From Blastococcus sp. TML/M2B (GTDB lineage Bacteria > Actinomycetota > Actinomycetes > Mycobacteriales > Geodermatophilaceae), in assembly GCF_016612865.1 (NCBI RefSeq), contig NZ_JAENZZ010000002.1, positions 930,001-994,000 of the forward strand: DNA of 64,000 nt. Reading direction: 5' to 3'. Position 1 is the stretch's first letter. The number at the start of each line of letters is the position of its first letter. The translations under genes and the position numbers were made by a program. Under the pieces are notes generated by a model. The model did not search any database and was not told the origin of the DNA. It saw only the letters and a list, made by a program, of their open reading frames with translations. Below are positions 40,865-50,693 of this stretch, in pieces.

Positions 40865-41674
40865 TCAGTCCGCCGGGGTGGCCAACACCTCATGCTGCGG
40901 CGGCCACCCCGGCCGCATCACACCGTCACCCCACCCGGCCACCAGCCACCCCGCCGGACCGAGCGACAGGAACAGCGATAGCGACTGCACCGCCGTGTCG
41001 CTCTCCCACACGTGCGTCCCGTCGGCCTGCTGCGGCACCTGGTCGACCGGTGTCACCCGAATCAGCTCCAGCCCGGGGGCGACCAACCGGGGCCGGGTTC
41101 CCGTGCCGAGCTCCCGGTCGTCGAACATGCGCGCGATCACGTCGACCAGGTCGCGGCGGAGCACCCGCTCCAGGTGCGGCCACAGAGGATGCGCCGGCGG
41201 CAACGCGGCCAACTGCTCCGCCAACTGCTCGCGAGACGCGCCTCCAGTCAGCGGGTCGTTGAGCGCTCGCGGGTTGTTGAGTACCCACATCTGCACGTAG
41301 GACAGGCGGAAGTCGGCGTCCATGCCGCCCCAGACGCTCAACACGTCGCGGGCCCGGGCCTGCTCCACCCATTTCAGGGCGGAGAGCGCCACTTCCGCGT
41401 TCGCCGCAGTGGCGTCGAAGTCGAACCCAGAGTCGTCGGTCACGGCTGCATTGTGTGCCTGCTGGCTGACATCCCGGTCGGTGCCCGGGTCGGCGGAAGA
41501 GTGTCGCCTGTCGGAAACCGTGACCCGGGTCGGCGACACTTTCATCGGAACGCGCGTCGGCCCGTCGCTCCCATCCGGTTGGCCGCCGTCGTGCGTCTCG
41601 GAGACCCCCTTCAGTTGTTCGACGCCGTCGGCGTCGAACAAGTCCAGCTGTCCCATCACCTTCGCCCTGCGCAT
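40865..41674 (-). CDS. hypothetical protein
   Basis: 269 residues, no family recognised. The first ~80 residues are polar and probably disordered; the remainder is helical with VEQARARDVLSVWGGMDADF, YVQMWVLNNPRALNDPL and a Trp-rich C-terminus. No membrane segments. First gene of the accessory part with clear coding character. Base composition is less GC-biased at third positions than in the first 40 kb. Confidence 0.55.
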   Translation of the reverse strand: MRRAKVMGQLDLFDADGVEQLKGVSETHDGGQPDGSDGPTRVPMKVSPTRVTVSDRRHSSADPGTDRDVSQQAHNAAVTDDSGFDFDATAANAEVALSALKWVEQARARDVLSVWGGMDADFRLSYVQMWVLNNPRALNDPLTGGASREQLAEQLAALPPAHPLWPHLERVLRRDLVDVIARMFDDRELGTGTRPRLVAPGLELIRVTPVDQVPQQADGTHVWESDTAVQSLSLFLSLGPAGWLVAGWGDGVMRPGWPPQHEVLATPAD

Positions 41675-41833
41675 GTGCCCGACCGTGCGGACGTATGCGC
41701 AGGCGTCACGGAACCTTTCGAGATCCGGTGAGACGGTCGCCGTGGCTCCTCCGGCTCTCCGCGGTCGCCGCCTTCGATGCCTAGACGCGACAGCGATCTC
41801 GTCCGGCTGGATGCACGGCTGGCCGCGATCCCG

Positions 41834-43172
41834 TCAAGCCGAAAGCTGTCGCCGAGCGCGCCGGGAACCGCTCCTTCGAAGCGCGGCTAGCTCTCCGCGG
41901 ACCTCGCCGGCGAGCGCCTCCACCTTCTGCCGTGTGCTCCCGGCGAACCATCCCCCGCCTGGCTCTGCCTCCACGGCCTTCATGGCCTTGCTGATGCCGT
42001 CAACGAGGGCAACGCCGACCGCGGCCCGCTCCTCCCGCTGCTTCAGCTCGTAGTCCTCCAGCAGTGCTGCGGTCGTCGGGTCGGTCTGGGCGACTGCGTA
42101 CCGGTGCAGCAACTCCGCCACCATCAACGTGGCCTCCGCCTCGGCGTAGTAGGCAAGGCTGAACATCACATCGGGCACGGTGGTCTGCAGCGCCTCGAGC
42201 TTCTCGCGAGCATTCGACGGAAGTCGACCGAGGTCCCGCTTGAGCCGGGCGACCTCCTCGGCAGCGCGCTCCAGTTGCACCTCCAACGCGCGGCGGTCAG
42301 GCAGTTCGGCCGCCAGAGCTTCAGGCAGCGCTCCCAGCAACGAGGCGAGCTCGACCACCTTGACCACCCGTCGACGGTCCGCCCGTAGCTGGGCGATCTG
42401 CTGGTCCCGTTCCATCCCCTTCAGGTTGTCGAGGGCGGAGCCGACGGCGGTCAGCGTCTTCATCATCCGCGCCTGACCGGCGAGCGAAGCGGCGACGAAG
42501 ATCAGCCCGGGATACCGACGCCAGCGAACGCAACCCGGTCCCTGCTTGCTGCCACCGCACCAACGCCCGAATGCCCTTGTCTCCGCGGAGAACTCCGAGC
42601 ATCTCCCCGTTCGACATCACGGCGTCGAACTGCCGGAACTGCTCGACGCTGCTCTTCGCGACCTTGAACACCAGTCCGGCCTGCCGGACGTCCTCTACGG
42701 CGCTAGCCGCCTGCAGGGCCGCGGCCGCTGCGCCGAACGCTGTGCCCAACTCGGCGGTCGCTGCGTGCGTCAGCTGCGGGGACAGCGTGTACAGCGGCTT
42801 CCCCAAGTGAGCAACCAAGCCGGTGTTGCCCAGCACCAGGACCTTGTCGTCGTCCAGGCGCTGCACAAGCGCGTCGTCCGTGGTGAGTTCGGGCAGTCGC
42901 TCGACCACGACAGGCGCAGCGTCGCCCGATTCCCGCGCTGCAGCGGCCGCCCAGTCCTCCCATGGGCTCAGCAGTGATCGCGTGGACACGTCGTCCTCGT
43001 GCCCAGATTCGGGCGCATCCAGAAGCGCCGCGTCGGCATCAGGGGCGAACCGGACCCGAACACGGCCAGCGACCGGCGCTGCCAGCACCACCACGGGCAC
43101 GGTTCGCGTCACAGCGCGGCCCCGGGCCGCGCACGCGTACGTCCGCCCGATGGCAATGTCCGCTGCGCGCAT
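41834..43172 (-). pseudogene. hypothetical protein, one +1 frameshift
   Basis: About 445 residues when repaired; no family recognised. The first part starts MRAADIAIGRTYACAARG (an SH3-like strand pattern) and includes ALVQRLDDDKVLVLGNTGLV. After SLASVSR the frame moves; removing one G from CCCGGGCTG near 42520-42523 gives a continuous LIFVAASLAGQARMMKTL, then a long helical region (residues about 230-440) with coiled-coil character and KQREERAAVGVALVDGISKAM. An upstream ATG at 43256 is an alternative start. Confidence 0.5.
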
Positions 43173-43383
43173 GGTCCCCGACCCTGCCGTGAGACGTGCG
43201 CGGACACCATCCCCGAGCAGAGTGAAGGCGGGAGGGCCGCTCGACGCCACCAGCATCGGCGGCTCGGTCGCCTAACCCGCACCGAAAGCTCGCCGCGCGC
43301 TGGAGGCCCTAGCCGGCCTGGCGACACCTCATGGAGGACGGGAGGAACAGGAGCGGCGACAACTCGCGGGGGCCGCCGGTCAG

Positions 43384-44109
43384 CTAGGCGCCGGAAGCTG
43401 TCTTCACCGATTCAGCCTGCAGCCAGCCGTCTGTGGTTTCGCCGTTGATGGTGGCTTCCACGGCCTCCACGACCATCTCGACTCGCGTGCCGTTCTGCCA
43501 GCCGTCCGCGTCCGACTCGTCGACGAACACCGGTAGGTCGTCCGCTCCACCCTTCGCCATCACGTAGACGACGAAGTCCCCGGACGCCCCGACTCCCCAC
43601 GCGTCGGATTCGAACAACTCGGCCGTGATCCTGAACCGGTCCCCGGTGGCGATGCCACTCGAGCTGCCGGCGTTCAGCGCATCGAGCAGTTCATCGACCG
43701 TGGTGTCAGTGACGGGCGTGGGCGGGGTGTCCACCGGCTCGGTCGCCACGGGTGCCGGCGGGGCGTCTACCTGCTCGGTCGGCTCGGCCGCCGGCGGGGC
43801 GTCCGACTCCTCGGCCGTCACGGACGTCGAGGTAGCCGATGCGGAGTTCTTGCTGTCTCCATTCCCCTCGAGCAGGGCGCCGACTCCGATGACGCCGGCG
43901 AGAACCAGGACGGCGGCACCGGCGATCGCGATCTGACGCACAGGAAGTGGCGGCTTCGGCTTCCGGAAGTTGAGCGTCGTGTGCAAGGTGCCCGCGCTCT
44001 GGTCGACGAGCTCCCAGCCGTCCTTCTGCCACTTAGCGACCGACCTGCCTTCGGTACCGCGTATGGCCTTCACGGTCTTCAGCTCGTACCGCATACCGCC
44101 GTCACCCAT
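43384..44109 (-). CDS. DUF4839-like membrane-anchored protein
   Basis: 241 residues. The N-terminal stretch MRYELKTVKAIRGTEGRSVA with KWQKDGWELVDQS matches the start of DUF4839 proteins as I remember them. It is followed by one membrane segment (about 57-80), a Pro/Ala/Thr-rich linker, and an outward beta domain with FRITAELFESDAWGVGASGD and TDGWLQAESVKT. Function unknown. Not coupled to neighbours. Confidence 0.68.
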   Translation of the reverse strand: MGDGGMRYELKTVKAIRGTEGRSVAKWQKDGWELVDQSAGTLHTTLNFRKPKPPLPVRQIAIAGAAVLVLAGVIGVGALLEGNGDSKNSASATSTSVTAEESDAPPAAEPTEQVDAPPAPVATEPVDTPPTPVTDTTVDELLDALNAGSSSGIATGDRFRITAELFESDAWGVGASGDFVVYVMAKGGADDLPVFVDESDADGWQNGTRVEMVVEAVEATINGETTDGWLQAESVKTASGA

Positions 44110-44249
44110 GCCCCGACCCCCCCAGATCCCACTCGGACCTCCGGCTCCGGGGTCCGCGTGAGCTTAGGGCGTCACTGGGCGGTAGCCGGTGACCTTCCGA
44201 CCTTTACGGAGCAGCAACTTCCCCGGCGACAACGTCCGGCACAACAGAA

Positions 44250-45521
44250 TCAGCGCAGGGCCGCGTACTCGTGAGGAACCTGCACCAGTTCCACGTCCAT
44301 CAGATCGCAGAGCCCCTGCAGGCGGTCACGCCACACCGGCTGCTCATCGAGCACTGGAACGGCCACCGCGGCCCGCACCGCGGTGCGGTCCAAGCCGTGG
44401 CGGCTGAACCACGGGTCCAGCGGGCTGGCGCTGCGGATGAACTGGCGGTACAGGACCGCCTGGGCGACGGCGTGCCGGTAGTAGCCGCCCACTCCCCCAC
44501 CACCGCGGACCTTCATCTCCACGGCCCACGGCACGGAGCCCTGGCGCATCAGCGCGTCGAGGTAGCGGGCGGCGTTGCCCGTGGTGTGTCCCCAGCGGGT
44601 GGGGAACTGGCTGCCCCAGTTGGTCATGCCGTCATCGGGCTGCAGGAGCTCCAGCCGGCCGGAGGTAACACCGATCGGGCACGCGCCGCGCAGGATGCGT
44701 GACTCCAATGCGTGTTCGTTTTGCTTGGCCTCAGCTCCAGCGGCCGGTGCGCGGAACCAGTCGTCGGCGAAGGCGGTCAGTGCGGCCACGGCCAGCTTCA
44801 CGCTCTGCTCGTCGTCGTCGCGCACGATGAGTCGGGTGCCCCCGTCGGGCTGGACCGCGGCCGCTCGCCAGGCTCGGCGCGCCTCGCCCTCATTACCGGT
44901 TCGGCCGACCTTGCCGACGTCCAGCCATCCACGTCCGGCACGAATCCGGCCGACCTCCAGTCCTTCCAGCCGCAGCGACCAATCGGGATAGCCGGTCAGC
45001 ATCGGGTAGGCACGCAGCTCCGTGCGGCCGACCTCTTTCTGCAGCCGGCGCAGTAGGTCGGGCGGGCCGTCCTCGAGGCGGTCCATCAGGCCCAGGTACC
45101 GGACGGCCTTGGCGCTGGTGGAGAAGTCGGCCGGGGCGAGCGGCGGCAGCTGTCGGAGGCCGGTCGCGTCGGCGGTGTAGATGTGTACCGCCGGGCCGCC
45201 GCTCATGGCGGCCAGCAGGGAGCCGATCGCGTCGAGCGCCTCGGTGTTCTCCCGCTCACCGAGCACAACGGCGACCTCGCCGGCGGGCTCACCTTCGCCC
45301 GCAGACGCCCCGGCCCCGTGCAGGTGCAGGTCGAGCAGATCGAGAACGGCACCGATGCAGGTCTCGGTCGACGCACCACTGGCGACTGCGACGGTCCGCC
45401 GGCCATCGAGTCGACACCGCATGACCGTGGATGAGATGGAGTTCTTGCGGTCCTGCTTGTCGGTGACGTCCTGCGCGCCGGCGCGTTCGAGTGCGGCCTT
45501 GAGCTGGTCATGGGTGATCAC
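44250..45521 (-). CDS. putative PD-(D/E)XK nuclease-like protein
   Basis: 423 residues. The C-terminal third holds a nuclease-like site: Asp322 in ARYLDALM, then Glu335-Met-Lys337 in WAVEMKV, preceded by a Glu in HALESRILRG and followed by a helix with HAVAQAVLYRQF. The N-terminal two thirds are not recognised. GTG at 45521 (ITHDQLKAALERAG) is a likely start; an open frame runs further upstream. The nuclease call rests on motif spacing only. Confidence 0.5.
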   Translation of the reverse strand: MITHDQLKAALERAGAQDVTDKQDRKNSISSTVMRCRLDGRRTVAVASGASTETCIGAVLDLLDLHLHGAGASAGEGEPAGEVAVVLGERENTEALDAIGSLLAAMSGGPAVHIYTADATGLRQLPPLAPADFSTSAKAVRYLGLMDRLEDGPPDLLRRLQKEVGRTELRAYPMLTGYPDWSLRLEGLEVGRIRAGRGWLDVGKVGRTGNEGEARRAWRAAAVQPDGGTRLIVRDDDEQSVKLAVAALTAFADDWFRAPAAGAEAKQNEHALESRILRGACPIGVTSGRLELLQPDDGMTNWGSQFPTRWGHTTGNAARYLDALMRQGSVPWAVEMKVRGGGGVGGYYRHAVAQAVLYRQFIRSASPLDPWFSRHGLDRTAVRAAVAVPVLDEQPVWRDRLQGLCDLMDVELVQVPHEYAALR

Positions 45522-45683
45522 GGGGAGCTCGCCCTTTCCTGGTCTCGCCGCGAGAACGTGGAACGGCGGCACGGTCCTGCCTATCGGCTCGTCAGCGTGC
45601 CGGAACGCGACGCGCTGCGGGAGTGCCCTGCCTCGATGGGGGCGGACGCGCCCGCCCACCGAGCGGCCGGTGCGCGGTACGGC

Positions 45684-46838
45684 TCAGGCCTCGAGCTCTG
45701 CGGCAAGCTCCTGCAGGGCGGACAGCCGGAACGGGTAGCTGAGGCCCGTGGCGGTCGTGCCGACGCGCAGGTACACGCCGTCGGCCTCCAGCTCCAGGTC
45801 ACCGTCCCAATCGAGGGCGTCTTCGATCGCGTCGACGCTGTCAACGTCGAGCGCAGCCGCCAGCCCGTCCTCGTCCCACACCACATCCGGTGCGTAGCGC
45901 AGCACGTACTCCCGGCTGGTCAGGTCGGGGTCGAGGAACACTGCGGGGTCCATGACCGTGTACCGGTCGGTCTGGCGCAGCAACTGCTGCTCCCATACCT
46001 GCGACACCGACTGGCCCAGCGCGCGGTGTTCGGGGCGCGGCAGGGACCGCTGGTAGGCCTGGTTGTCCGGCGGCAGGACGTGCACCACGCGGACCCGGTC
46101 GGCGACGCCGGCCTTCTCCAAAGCGTGCGCCAGGAGCTGCTGGCGCACCAGCTGGTAGAACGGCTCGTCCAGCAGCAGATCGAAGGGCAGCACACCGTCA
46201 CGGATCGGGCCGGCGGGGTCGGCTACCGCCGCGGCGTACCGTCGGCGTCGGGTCTCGTCGCGTGCCGGCTCCGGGTCGCGCAGCCGGTAGGACTCCGTGT
46301 ACTTCCACTCCACCAGCACCAGCTCCCGGCCTCCATCGGGGGCCCGGTGCAGGAAGGCCGCGTCAACGCTGGTGCAGCGCGCGCCGCGGATCCGGTCGCT
46401 ACCGGGTGCCTCGCTGAAGAAGTCGGTCGGCCCGATGTACTCGAACGTCAGGTACCGGCCCGGCTCGATCTCCAGGACCTCGCCCACCGGCACGGTGCTG
46501 CCGAACGCGGCCGCGACCCGGGCCGGGTCGCTGACCGTCTGGCCCAAGGCGTTCACGCACTGCACCTGCGAAGACAGCAGGTGGTTGCCCGGTCCGCCGC
46601 CGATGCCGGCATGCCAGGGAATGCCCAGCTCGGCGAACAGCGCCAACGCGGCGTCACGCACGTCGGGCAGCAGGTTGTGCTCCGCGAGTGCCGCCGGGAG
46701 GCAGAACTCGTACGCCGGGCCGCCCGCCCGGCCGTCCTTGGCGACGTACGGCGCCGGGGCCTTCGCGGCCGTCGGCAGTGCTTCGGTGTGGTGCTTCCAT
46801 GCGGCGGCGTGGCGTCGTTGCTCAGTCGAGTAGCTCAT
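45684..46838 (-). CDS. PGN_0703-family putative restriction endonuclease
   Basis: 384 residues. PD-(D/E)XK site: Asp159 in CTSVDAAFLHR, Glu177-Trp-Lys179 in LVLVEWKYTESYR, with an upstream Glu/His-rich block (GGPGNHLLSSQVQCVNAL). The layout matches PGN_0703-type predicted restriction endonucleases, which are usually found as single genes. No cognate methyltransferase adjoins it. Clear ATG with an AGATGAGC-type leader. Confidence 0.7.
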   Translation of the reverse strand: MSYSTEQRRHAAAWKHHTEALPTAAKAPAPYVAKDGRAGGPAYEFCLPAALAEHNLLPDVRDAALALFAELGIPWHAGIGGGPGNHLLSSQVQCVNALGQTVSDPARVAAAFGSTVPVGEVLEIEPGRYLTFEYIGPTDFFSEAPGSDRIRGARCTSVDAAFLHRAPDGGRELVLVEWKYTESYRLRDPEPARDETRRRRYAAAVADPAGPIRDGVLPFDLLLDEPFYQLVRQQLLAHALEKAGVADRVRVVHVLPPDNQAYQRSLPRPEHRALGQSVSQVWEQQLLRQTDRYTVMDPAVFLDPDLTSREYVLRYAPDVVWDEDGLAAALDVDSVDAIEDALDWDGDLELEADGVYLRVGTTATGLSYPFRLSALQELAAELEA

Positions 46839-47101
46839 CTGCGGCGCACGCTACGGCGGGGGTACGACAGTTCCGCCGACGCTCGCTGACCGGCCGCACC
46901 GGAGACCTCCGATCGGGTGAGATCGCTGCTCAGCGCCTCGAGTCGTGCTCGCTGCTGCCGATGTCGTCAGTGCGCGGCGTCGTGGTCCAGACACGGTGGC
47001 GCGCCGCGGCCGAGGCTGGACCGACTCGGCTGCCCTCCGCTCGGTCCCGACCTACTGTCACTAGGCCGGGGCCGAGCGGAGACCTATGCCGTGGCCAAAG
47101 G

Positions 47102-48050
47102 TCAGCGGACAGCCCCCGACGACCTGAACCGGTACCGGCCTCTGCCGTCACGGGTGAAGTCGGCGTAGCCGGCGGTGCCAACTCCGGTGGCGTCGGCGCA
47201 CAGGTGAGCGCCGATCATCGTGCGGATCGTCGACTCCGCGTAGCCGGTGCCGCGACGACGCATCTCCGCGATGACCTCGGGCATCGTGAAGGCGTTTTGA
47301 CCGCTACGGCTGACGACGGCCTGAGCCGCGGCCAGAATTTCCGCCCGCGCCCCTTCGCGACTCGAGCGCTTCGCGATGACGGCGGCGTCGGTGTGGGCCG
47401 CTGCCTCGCTGGCATCGACTCCGGCCGTTATGACTCCGGTGACTAGCTCGGCGGCGGGCAACTGGTCGATCCGGAACGCGTAGAGCAAGAGCCCCTCACC
47501 CGCCGGCTCGATGACGGCACAGGTCGCCGACACGGTGCCCGACACCGCAGCAGCACCGATGGCGCGGACAGCCGTCACCGGCAGACCGGCCAGAGCCGAA
47601 GCGGGCAGCGTCATGGTGCCGCCGACGGCCTCGGGCCAGGCAAGGCCGTGACGAAGACAGGCGTTGATGACATAGCGAGCGAGCCGGTCGTTGAGCAGCT
47701 GCACCACCCACCGGTCATCAGCGGGCACCGCGGCCACGCGCAGAAAGTCCCGTAGCAGCTCACCGAACGTCATCGTGTCTGGCGAGAAGCCGGTGCGGCT
47801 GTCCCGCGGGTACTTCAGCTCCACTGCGACGCCACCGGGCGGGTCCACGACCAGGTCGAGCTTGCCTCCGGCGAGTTCGGGGGCGAGGACCTCGGCAGCC
47901 AAGCGCCCCGGTGCGACACCGAACTGCTCCAGCACAAGCACCGTCTCCAGCCGCACGGTGTCCTCGGTCAGCAGATGCCCGCGGCCGGCCGCCCGATGCG
48001 CCGCCACCGCGCGCCGCCACCGCGGCCCAGATTCCCGGCCAGTCGATCAC
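47102..48050 (-). pseudogene. PD-(D/E)XK nuclease-like protein with C-terminal winged helix, probable +1 frameshift
   Basis: About 315 residues when repaired. The core GGKLDLVVDPPGGVAVELKY gives Asp and Glu-x-Lys of a PD-(D/E)XK site; the C-terminus (QNAFTMPEVIAEMRRRGTG, then ESTIRTMIGAHLCADATG) is a winged helix-turn-helix. The likely N-terminus VIDWPGIWAAVAAR starts at a GTG at 48050, in another frame; one extra G in CGCGGTGGCGG near 48012 joins them. If the gene instead starts at the GTG at 48007 there is no frameshift, but no ribosome site is visible there. Confidence 0.55.
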
Positions 48051-48521
48051 CGCAGCATCGTGCCCCACCCGGTCCTCCCCGGCCTCTCCTGACGCACCGT
48101 CGGTTCCGCCTTCCTGGATGCGGGAGTTCCGCCCGTTACGGTCCGCGCCATGGTCACCCCTCCCCCGCCGGACGTTCCCGAAGGCTGGCCGCGGCCGGCG
48201 TCCAGCGAGCTGGAGTACGCGCGAGAGGTGACGATGGAGGCACTTTCCGACGACACCGCCCGACCGGCCACCGAGCGACTCGGCAAGCACTACGACCCCG
48301 TCCGGCGAGGCGCCGGCACAACTTTCCTCGAACTGGCGCCCGTCGACCCGACCACCATCACCGCGGCCGACCTGCACGCCCTCACAGTGCTCAACGCCGG
48401 CGTTGACGCGTTGACCACACGGCGGCTGCTCAGCGACCCCGGCATCCGCGCGGACATCGAGCAGGGACTGGCCGGGCTGCCTTCTGACGCAGACCTCGCA
48501 ACGGCCGACCACACCACGTTC

Positions 48522-48551
48522 GGGACTGCCCAGACTTCAGTTGACTCGTCT
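48522..48551. repeat. IS3 element terminal inverted repeat (left)
   Basis: GGGACTGCCCAG followed by TTCAGTTGACTC; matches the other end at about 26 of 30 positions. Confidence 0.85.
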
Positions 48552-48563
48552 CGGTAGGGGCGG

Positions 48564-49427
48564 TCAGGCCGCGTGAGCGGTCTGGGTCAGTGTCTCGAAC
48601 TCGATAGGGGTCATGCGGCCGAGGGCGTCTTGGCGCCGGCGGCGGTGGTAGGTCTTCTCGATCCAGACCACGATCGCCAGTCGTAGTTCCTCGCGGGTGG
48701 TCCAGCGTTGTCGGTTGAGGACGTTCTTCTGCAGCAGGCTGAAGAAGGACTCCATGGCGGCGTTGTCAGCACACGCTCCGACTCGGCCCATCGAGCCGCG
48801 CAACTGGGCCTCGCGCAGAGCCCGGACGTAGGCGTGGGAACGGAACTGGCTGCCGCGGTCCGAGTGCATGATCGCGCCGACCGGGCCGCGCAGGGCAATG
48901 GCATTACGGAGCGCGTTGACCGCCAGCTCGGAGGTCATCCGGGCGTCGATGGAGTAGCCGACGATCCGCTTGGAGCTGGCGTCCTTGATCGCGCAGAGGT
49001 AGAGCTTGCCCTCGGCGGTGGGGTGTTCGGTGATGTCGGTCAGCCACAGCTGGTTGGGGCGCTCGGCGGTGAAGTCCCGGCGCACCAGGTCGTCGTGCAC
49101 CGGCGGTCCGGGCTTGCGGTTCAGGCCGCGCTTGCGGGAGTGCACCGACCACAGCCGCTGCGAGGTGCAGAGCCGGTTGACCCGGTTGCGGGAGGCCCGC
49201 AGCCCCTTGTCGGCGAGTTCGTCGGCGATGAACCGGTAGCCGAACTCCGGATCGTCGTGGTGGATGTCGATCGCGGCGTTGATCAGGTGCGCGTCGTCCC
49301 AGTCGCGCTGACTGACCGGGTTGGCCTGCCACTTGTAGAAGGCCTGCTTGGAGAAGCCGAGCACCCGGCAGGTCACCGCGACAGGGATCTTGTCGGCGGC
49401 GAGGTCTTGGACCAGCGGGTACATCAT
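48564..49427 (-). CDS. IS3-family transposase OrfB (DDE integrase domain)
   Basis: 287 residues. N-terminal helical region (VTCRVLGFSKQAFYKW), HTH_21-like segment, and an rve-type catalytic core with Asp in LWLTDITEH, Asp in IMHSDRGSQF and Glu in AMESFFSLLQKN. The catalytic triad is intact. Starts within orfA's stop (ATGA). A fused product may form by frameshifting around CCAAAATGATG, as in other IS3 elements, but this is inference. Confidence 0.92.
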   Translation of the reverse strand: MMYPLVQDLAADKIPVAVTCRVLGFSKQAFYKWQANPVSQRDWDDAHLINAAIDIHHDDPEFGYRFIADELADKGLRASRNRVNRLCTSQRLWSVHSRKRGLNRKPGPPVHDDLVRRDFTAERPNQLWLTDITEHPTAEGKLYLCAIKDASSKRIVGYSIDARMTSELAVNALRNAIALRGPVGAIMHSDRGSQFRSHAYVRALREAQLRGSMGRVGACADNAAMESFFSLLQKNVLNRQRWTTREELRLAIVVWIEKTYHRRRRQDALGRMTPIEFETLTQTAHAA

Positions 49428-49732
49428 TTTGGGAGGACGTCGCGGGCGAAGTACGCGGTCGCCCGGCGCAGAATCTCGTTCTCCTGCTCCAGCTGCTTGG
49501 CCCGCTTGCGCAGCTCCCGGTTCTCGGCTTCCAGGTCGCTGCCGGTGCTCGAGCCGGCCGGCGGCGAGGTCTTGGCGGCCAGGCCGTCGTCGCGGTCGGC
49601 GATCTTCAGCCAGCGTTGCAGGCAGGACTCGGAGATCCCGAAGCTCTTGGCAACCTGTGCGATCGACTGGTCGCCCTGCCGGGCCACCGCGATCACGTCA
49701 CGCCGGAACTCCTTGGGGAACGGCTTGGGCAC
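49424..49732 (-). CDS. IS3-family transposase OrfA (helix-turn-helix)
   Basis: 102 residues. Helix-turn-helix (KEFRRDVIAVARQGDQSIAQ, then KSFGISESCLQRWLK), followed by a leucine-zipper-like coil (LEAENRELRKRAKQLEQENE) that mediates dimerisation. Binds the IS ends. Overlaps orfB by four bases. Confidence 0.92.
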   Translation of the reverse strand: MPKPFPKEFRRDVIAVARQGDQSIAQVAKSFGISESCLQRWLKIADRDDGLAAKTSPPAGSSTGSDLEAENRELRKRAKQLEQENEILRRATAYFARDVLPK

Positions 49733-49769
49733 GGTGCTGATCCTTCCAGCGAGGCCGAAACCTCACAGG

Positions 49770-49799
49770 CAAGGAGTCAACCGAACCCTGGGCAGTCCC
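49770..49799. repeat. IS3 element terminal inverted repeat (right)
   Basis: Reverse complement begins GGGACTGCCCAGGGTTCGGT, matching the left end; TTC target duplication follows at 49800-49802. Confidence 0.85.
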
Positions 49800-50159
49800 T
49801 TCGAGGCGATGGAGACCTTGGCGGGAGCGATTCACGGCGGTTGCTGCGACCCGTGGGTGGCCAAGCCCAACCCGTGGGTGACCTCAGCGAAGCTGTGCGC
49901 CCGCAAGCGCCCTCGACTGTTCCCGGTGCGCGACCGGGTGGTCTGCGAAGGGCTGGGGCTGTACGGCACCCCCATCCGGCGGTATGGCACCCGCCGGGTC
50001 GACTGGCAGGTGATCGCATTCCTGATGCGCGACGAGGCCATCGGCCGCCGCCTCGTCAAGCTCACCGAGCAGGTGAGGACCTCCCACGGCGTGCGTTGCG
50101 ATGATGTGCCACTGCGCGTACTCGACGTCGCCCTGTGGACCTGGCTGCGCCGCGACTGA

Positions 50160-50693
50160 GTTGACTCCCTAGCGTCTTGGTTTCGTCGACGGCGCACGTC
50201 GACGAAACGCGCCCTTCAGGTGCGCGTAGGCATGGTCTCAGCGATGGTTGCCGGTGCAGTCTGGACCTTTGATCACGTGACCTTGCGAAGCCAGCAGCCC
50301 CGACGGTCACGGTCGGGGCAGCTGCATGTCCGCACCGGTCAAAGGCGTCATCGGTCAGGTCAGCGACGCCCGCCGGGCAGTCAGCAGGCGCGGCTCGACG
50401 CTGTACGAGCCGTCGCTGTGGGCGTGGAAAGCCTGCAGGGCCAGTAGCCGCTCAACGACCTCTCTGGCGGAGCTGTCCATGTCGGCGGCGACGTGCAAGT
50501 CGGCCCGGCTGACCGGCTCTCGACCTGAGAGCCCGACGCCCTGGGGTCGAGCTCTCGCTGTTGCTCGGGCGCCCTCGCAGACTCAGTCCCACGCCGCTCG
50601 CGCGGGCGGTTGGGAGCCAGTGCTGCCGGGACAGCGAGAACGCACCGGGGCCATGGACGCGCAGTGACCCCCGAAGGGCCCGATGCGTACTGC
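50160..50693. other. 534-base region with hairpins, no confident gene
   Basis: Holds a long palindrome (50181-50207), a second perfect 8-bp hairpin GCCCCGAC / GTCGGGGC at 50297-50319, and a minus-strand open stretch ending at 50355. That stretch reads SRADLHVAADMDSSAREVVE, then RLLALQAFHAH, like part of a winged-helix protein, but has no start codon at its left end. It may be a remnant. Confidence 0.4.
50181..50207. repeat. 27-base palindrome
   Basis: TTTCGTCGACG and CGTCGACGAAA form a perfect 11-bp inverted repeat around GCGCA, 21 bases after the DUF6308 stop. Could be that gene's terminator. A related palindrome lies at 60476-60503. Confidence 0.7.

Larger units (their letters stand above)
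48522..49799 (-). mobile_element. IS3-family insertion sequence, complete
   Basis: 1278 bp with two overlapping reading frames (orfA, orfB) on the minus strand. Imperfect ~30-bp terminal inverted repeats start GGGACTGCCCAG at both ends and share GTTGACTC further in. The direct repeat TTC at 48519-48521 and 49800-49802 is a 3-bp target duplication. The interrupted gene can be rebuilt exactly, so the insertion looks recent. Confidence 0.9.
48150..50159 (+). pseudogene. DUF6308-family gene split by an IS3 element
   Basis: The 5' part (48150-48521, 124 residues, with YDPVRRGAGTTFLELAP and TITAADLHALTVLN) and the 3' part (49803-50159, with WVTSAKLCARKRPRLFPVRD and LRVLDVALWTWLRRD) are the two halves of one DUF6308-like protein. 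Removing the insertion and one copy of the TTC duplication restores a single frame of 242 codons (HTTF-EAMETLAG). DUF6308 is common in actinobacterial accessory regions; function unknown. In its present state it encodes a 135-residue truncated product ending in the element. Confidence 0.82.

Noticed and set aside
49424-49427. Programmed frameshift in the IS3 element as a definite feature
   Set aside because: The AAAATGATG overlap is compatible with it, but a start/stop overlap explains OrfB translation equally well.
50181-50207. parS or ParB-type site
   Set aside because: The palindrome TTTCGTCGACG does not match the GTTTCACGTGAAAC-type parS consensus and no ParA/ParB gene is near.
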